The notes beneath the pieces are model-generated. The model was not told the DNA's origin and did no database searches. It saw only the letters and a list, made by a program, of their open reading frames with translations. Below, piece after piece: positions 61,269 through 64,000 of a DNA stretch of 64,000 nucleotides (position 1 is the stretch's first letter; every line of letters starts with the position of its first letter). The position numbers and the translations under genes were made by a program. Origin of the DNA: an uncultured Collinsella sp. (GTDB lineage Bacteria > Actinomycetota > Coriobacteriia > Coriobacteriales > Coriobacteriaceae); NCBI GenBank assembly GCA_902491765.1, contig CABUIY010000009.1, positions 19,259 to 83,258 of the forward strand, given 5' to 3'.

Positions 61269-61906
61269 TACGCTGCCACAATACGGCGTTGATATGCTCG
61301 GACCAGCAACGAGATACCAAAGTTGAGCACAAAGTACATCGCAAACACCAGGCCGTAGAGCATTAGCACCTGCGACAGGTCGATCGCGTGGGCCATCACG
61401 ACGTTTGCCGTGTACATGAGCTCGGCCACGTTAATGCCCGAAAGATACGAGCTGTCCTTGATGACAGTCGTGCACTGGCTAAACAGCGCCGGAATGATCG
61501 TTTTAAACGTCTGCGGCAGAATGATGTAGCGCATGGTGGCAAAGAAGCCAAAGCCCTGGCTCTGCGCTGCCTCAAACTGGCCGCGCGGAATCGAGTTGAG
61601 GCCGCCGCGCACAATCTCGGCCATAACGGCGCTGGTAAACAGCGTAAAGGCGATGGTCGAAATCACAATGTCCAAACCCTGCACCGTAAAGTAGATAAAA
61701 AGGATCCACAGCAGGTTCGGCGTGCAGCGGAACAACTCGATATAGGCGCTCACCAAAATACGGAACGGGCGGGGCGCATAGCTTTTAACGAGCGCCAGCA
61801 CCGTGCCGAAGATGAGCGAGAAAAAGATCGACAGCGCCGAGATCTCGATCGTCTTAACAAAGCCGCCCCAAATGTAGAGCAGGTTGGTCGCGTTGAAGAT
61901 TTCCAT
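61268..61906 (-). CDS. Amino-acid ABC transporter permease (HisM type)
   Basis: 212 residues with about five helices. The His/Glu/Gln-type permease signature is present: FFSLIFGTVLALVK, ELFRCTPNLLWILFIYF and the EAA loop RGGLNSIPRGQFEAAQSQG. It lies 3 nt after its sister permease, with which it forms the membrane channel of a polar amino-acid importer. Confidence 0.92.
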   Translation of the reverse strand: MEIFNATNLLYIWGGFVKTIEISALSIFFSLIFGTVLALVKSYAPRPFRILVSAYIELFRCTPNLLWILFIYFTVQGLDIVISTIAFTLFTSAVMAEIVRGGLNSIPRGQFEAAQSQGFGFFATMRYIILPQTFKTIIPALFSQCTTVIKDSSYLSGINVAELMYTANVVMAHAIDLSQVLMLYGLVFAMYFVLNFGISLLVRAYQRRIVAA

Positions 61907-61909
61907 GCG

Positions 61910-62656
61910 CTAGGCCTCCTCTACGTTGTCGAGCCCCAGCTCGGCTAGGCTCACGCCGCGCGGACGCTCCTTGGAGCGGCGCTCGAGCCACTGCACCAGC
62001 ATGGCGAGCGGAAAGCAGATGATGAAGTACATAAGGCAGCAGACGATGTATCCCTGCAGGTAGCCGTACAAACTCACAAAGTTGTCGGAACGGTACATAA
62101 GGTCGCCGCCGGCCACAAGCGCCAGCACCGACGTATTCTTGACCAGGTTGAGCGCCTGGTTACACAGCGGCGGCAGAATGATCTTGAACGTCTGGGGCAG
62201 CACGATGTACCAGTACGCCTGCGCACGGGTGAAGCCCTGGCTCTGGGCCGCCTCCATCTGACCGCGCGGAACCGCCTCGATACCAGTGCGGATGACCTCC
62301 GAAATGTAGGCCGCGTGATACAGGCCCACACCCAAGAAGCCCAGCACGAACGGCGCGATGCGCACCGGCTGATCGGCACCGGTTATGGCCTGCAAAAACT
62401 GCGGACCGGCCATGTACATAAAGAGCACCTGCACGGGCAACGGGGTGTTCTGGTAAAACTCCACGTACACGCGGCTTATGGCGCGCAGCACGCGCGAGCG
62501 AGTGGTAGAGAACACGCCCAGCAGCGTGCCCAGTACCAGCGACAGCAGTAGACCGGCAACGACCACTTGCAGCGTCACGCCAAAGCCCTCCCAGAAGGGC
62601 CCCATGTTTTGAAATGTCGTCGACCAACGGTCGGCGTCAAATAATCCTTCGAGCAT
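61910..62656 (-). CDS. Amino-acid ABC transporter permease (HisQ type)
   Basis: 248 residues with about five helices. The EAA loop RTGIEAVPRGQMEAAQSQG and VEFYQNTPLPVQVLFMYM identify the family. The start at 62654-62656 has GGAAGGAA ahead; the longer frame overlaps the binding-protein gene. The C-terminal tail after the last helix is charged. Confidence 0.92.
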   Translation of the reverse strand: MLEGLFDADRWSTTFQNMGPFWEGFGVTLQVVVAGLLLSLVLGTLLGVFSTTRSRVLRAISRVYVEFYQNTPLPVQVLFMYMAGPQFLQAITGADQPVRIAPFVLGFLGVGLYHAAYISEVIRTGIEAVPRGQMEAAQSQGFTRAQAYWYIVLPQTFKIILPPLCNQALNLVKNTSVLALVAGGDLMYRSDNFVSLYGYLQGYIVCCLMYFIICFPLAMLVQWLERRSKERPRGVSLAELGLDNVEEA

Positions 62657-62681
62657 TTGATTCCTTCCTTGGACGATGTGC

Positions 62682-63557
62682 CTATACAAGACCCCAGGTC
62701 TTGACCTCTTGGTCGAGCCAGCCATCGGCCAGGCGATCGCAAATCACCTGATCGACCACGGCCGAAAGGTCGCAGCCCTTCTTGGTCGCCACGCCGTAGC
62801 CCTGCTCGCCAAACTTGACCTCGGGCTGCAGCAGCTCAACGGTCTCGTTCATGTAACCGGCCAGCGTGGAGCGGTCCATGGCAAAGACGTCGATATTGCC
62901 GGCATCGAGCGAACTCTTGATGATGGGGTAGCCGCTAAAGGCCCTAAACTCGGGCTTGCAGCTAAAGCCGTTGTCCTTGATCATCTGCTCGATCAGGCTC
63001 TGCGTGGTAGCGCCCTGGCTCACGCCAATGACCTTGCCGTCCAGATCCTCAATCGAGGTAAAGCCCGAACGCTTCTTGACCATGAGTCCCACGTAGTCGG
63101 TGCGGTACGGCGTCGAGAAATCCCAGCTCTTCTTGCGCTCGTCGGTGATGGTGTAGGTCGCCGCGACCACGTCAAGCTGGCCGTTATCGATCAGCGGGCC
63201 GCGCGTCTTGGGCGTTACGTCGGTAAACTCGACAAGCTCCTGGGCACGGGCCTCCTTGTAGCTCACGCCAAAGACGGCGGCCGCGATCTGGTAGCACAAA
63301 TCGACTTCCATGCCCTCAAAGCGACCCTTGGCGGTGTCGTAATAGCCATAGCCGGGAACATCCTTCTTAACGCCGGCATTCAGATGGCCACGCGACTTGA
63401 TGGCCGCAAGCTTGGACCCCTTGTCGGAGCCCTCGCCGCTGGTGGAGTTGCCGCAACCGGTAAGCGCGGTCCCCGTCAGCGCAAGCATGCCGGCGCCAGC
63501 CAGCTGCAAAAAGTGACGGCGCGACACGGCCGCCCTCGTCATATCCGTCATGTCCAT
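62682..63557 (-). CDS. Amino-acid ABC transporter substrate-binding lipoprotein with Tat-like signal
   Basis: 291 residues, SBP_bac_3 family. The N-terminus has SRRHFLQLAGAG, a twin-arginine motif, followed by a lipobox LTGC, so it is probably a Tat-exported lipoprotein. Mature-domain marks include GRFEGMEVDLCYQIAAAVFG, ATYTITDERKKSWDFSTPY and VSQGATTQSLIE. The ligand is a polar amino acid, most likely Glu/Gln-type. I chose the ATG at 63557 with AGG about 7 nt ahead. A GTG directly before it and two later ATGs are possible. Confidence 0.9.
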   Translation of the reverse strand: MDMTDMTRAAVSRRHFLQLAGAGMLALTGTALTGCGNSTSGEGSDKGSKLAAIKSRGHLNAGVKKDVPGYGYYDTAKGRFEGMEVDLCYQIAAAVFGVSYKEARAQELVEFTDVTPKTRGPLIDNGQLDVVAATYTITDERKKSWDFSTPYRTDYVGLMVKKRSGFTSIEDLDGKVIGVSQGATTQSLIEQMIKDNGFSCKPEFRAFSGYPIIKSSLDAGNIDVFAMDRSTLAGYMNETVELLQPEVKFGEQGYGVATKKGCDLSAVVDQVICDRLADGWLDQEVKTWGLV

Positions 63558-63565
63558 CACCGCGC

Positions 63566-64000
63566 CTAGTGCAGAATCTTGGACAGGAACTCGCGGCAGC
63601 GCGGGTTCTCGGGGTTATCGAAGAAGTGCTCGGGCGTGCCCTCCTCCAGGATGCGGCCGTCCTCCATAAAGATGACGCGGTCGGCCACCTGGCGCGCAAA
63701 GCCCATCTCGTGCGTCACGCAGATCATGGTGATGTCCTCCCGCGCGAGCTCAATCATAACGTCCAGAACCTCCTGGACCATCTCGGGGTCGAGCGCCGAG
63801 GTCGGCTCGTCAAACAGAATGATGGGCTGCTTGGTGCACAGGGCACGGGCGATGGCGATGCGCTGCTGCTGACCACCCGAGAGATTCTGCGGATACTCGC
63901 CGGCCTTATGCGCCATGCCAACGCGCTTGAGCGCGGCGATGGCGATCTCGGTCGCCTCCTCCTTGCTCTTCTTTTGCAGCTTGATGGGCGCGAGCGTCAG
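63566..64000 (-). CDS. Amino-acid ABC transporter ATPase (GlnQ type), N-terminus beyond window edge
   Basis: The visible 144 C-terminal residues contain signature LSGGQQQR, Walker B IILFDEPTSALDPEM and switch CVTHEMGFA, followed by a typical C-terminus FFDNPENPRCREFLSKIL. Walker A lies beyond the edge. The frame is open to base 64000. It completes the importer with the binding protein (8 nt downstream) and two permeases in the order ATPase, binding protein, permease, permease. Confidence 0.93.
   Translation of the reverse strand: MTLAPIKLQKKSKEEATEIAIAALKRVGMAHKAGEYPQNLSGGQQQRIAIARALCTKQPIILFDEPTSALDPEMVQEVLDVMIELAREDITMICVTHEMGFARQVADRVIFMEDGRILEEGTPEHFFDNPENPRCREFLSKILH

Overview
The window looks like chromosome from a GC-rich, anaerobic, Gram-positive actinobacterium of the class Coriobacteriia. 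A gut Collinsella-like species is the best guess. This is an inference from gene content and style: an Ech-type [NiFe] hydrogenase, an NfnAB-like transhydrogenase, a sortase-anchored isopeptide adhesin, NRAMP-related Mg transport and ferredoxin-rich redox proteins, with no aerobic respiratory genes. No ribosomal RNA is present, so the species cannot be fixed.

Layout. 1-3.7 kb: nucleoside hydrolase (cut by the window edge) and ribokinase (nucleoside/ribose salvage), divergent from a membrane O-acyltransferase with an SGNH domain. 4.2-7.3 kb: an NRMT-like Mg transporter coupled to a PRC/MgtE_N/CBS Mg-sensor membrane protein. 7.6-13.4 kb: degenerate polysaccharide deacetylase, PRC-barrel and YtxH proteins, a free-standing cyanophycin-synthetase N-domain-like protein, a CNNM/CorC-type protein and a hemolysin-III protein. 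13.6-16 kb: alpha/beta hydrolase and a DUF362-ferredoxin protein. 16.3-25.2 kb: two ABC export systems (MacB/FtsX-like, and ABC-2 with a divergent two-component system). 25.8-32.4 kb: a 2189-residue LPXTG adhesin. 32.9-38.5 kb: ech operon with fused EchA-EchB. 39-41.6 kb: orphan HTH protein and an old-yellow-enzyme/Fe-S flavoprotein. 42-49 kb: initiator tRNA, coaX, an AAA_14/DUF4143 ATPase, a BirA-like protein, fused folP-folK, a sirtuin and exonuclease III. 49-52.4 kb: ECF transporter (S, fused A-A, T). 52.6-60.3 kb: glmU, prs, a nuclease-like orphan, pth and nfnAB. 60.5-64 kb: cytidylate-kinase-like protein and an amino-acid ABC importer cut by the window edge.

Energy logic: Ech couples ferredoxin oxidation to H2 and ion pumping, while NfnAB exchanges electrons between ferredoxin, NADH and NADPH. 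Together they would balance redox in a fermenter (inference).

The most striking non-coding feature is a set of long, nested inverted repeats (60-230 nt; arms 12-32 nt, mostly perfect) in intergenic DNA, including a five-unit, 80-bp-period palindromic array at 41.7-42.1 kb. Several accessory genes (adhesin, AAA_14 ATPase, nuclease-like orphan) are bracketed on both sides by palindromes of the same private sequence family, and two transport operons are bracketed by a shared GGGGAC-core repeat. I regard this bracket pattern as the best candidate for something undescribed.
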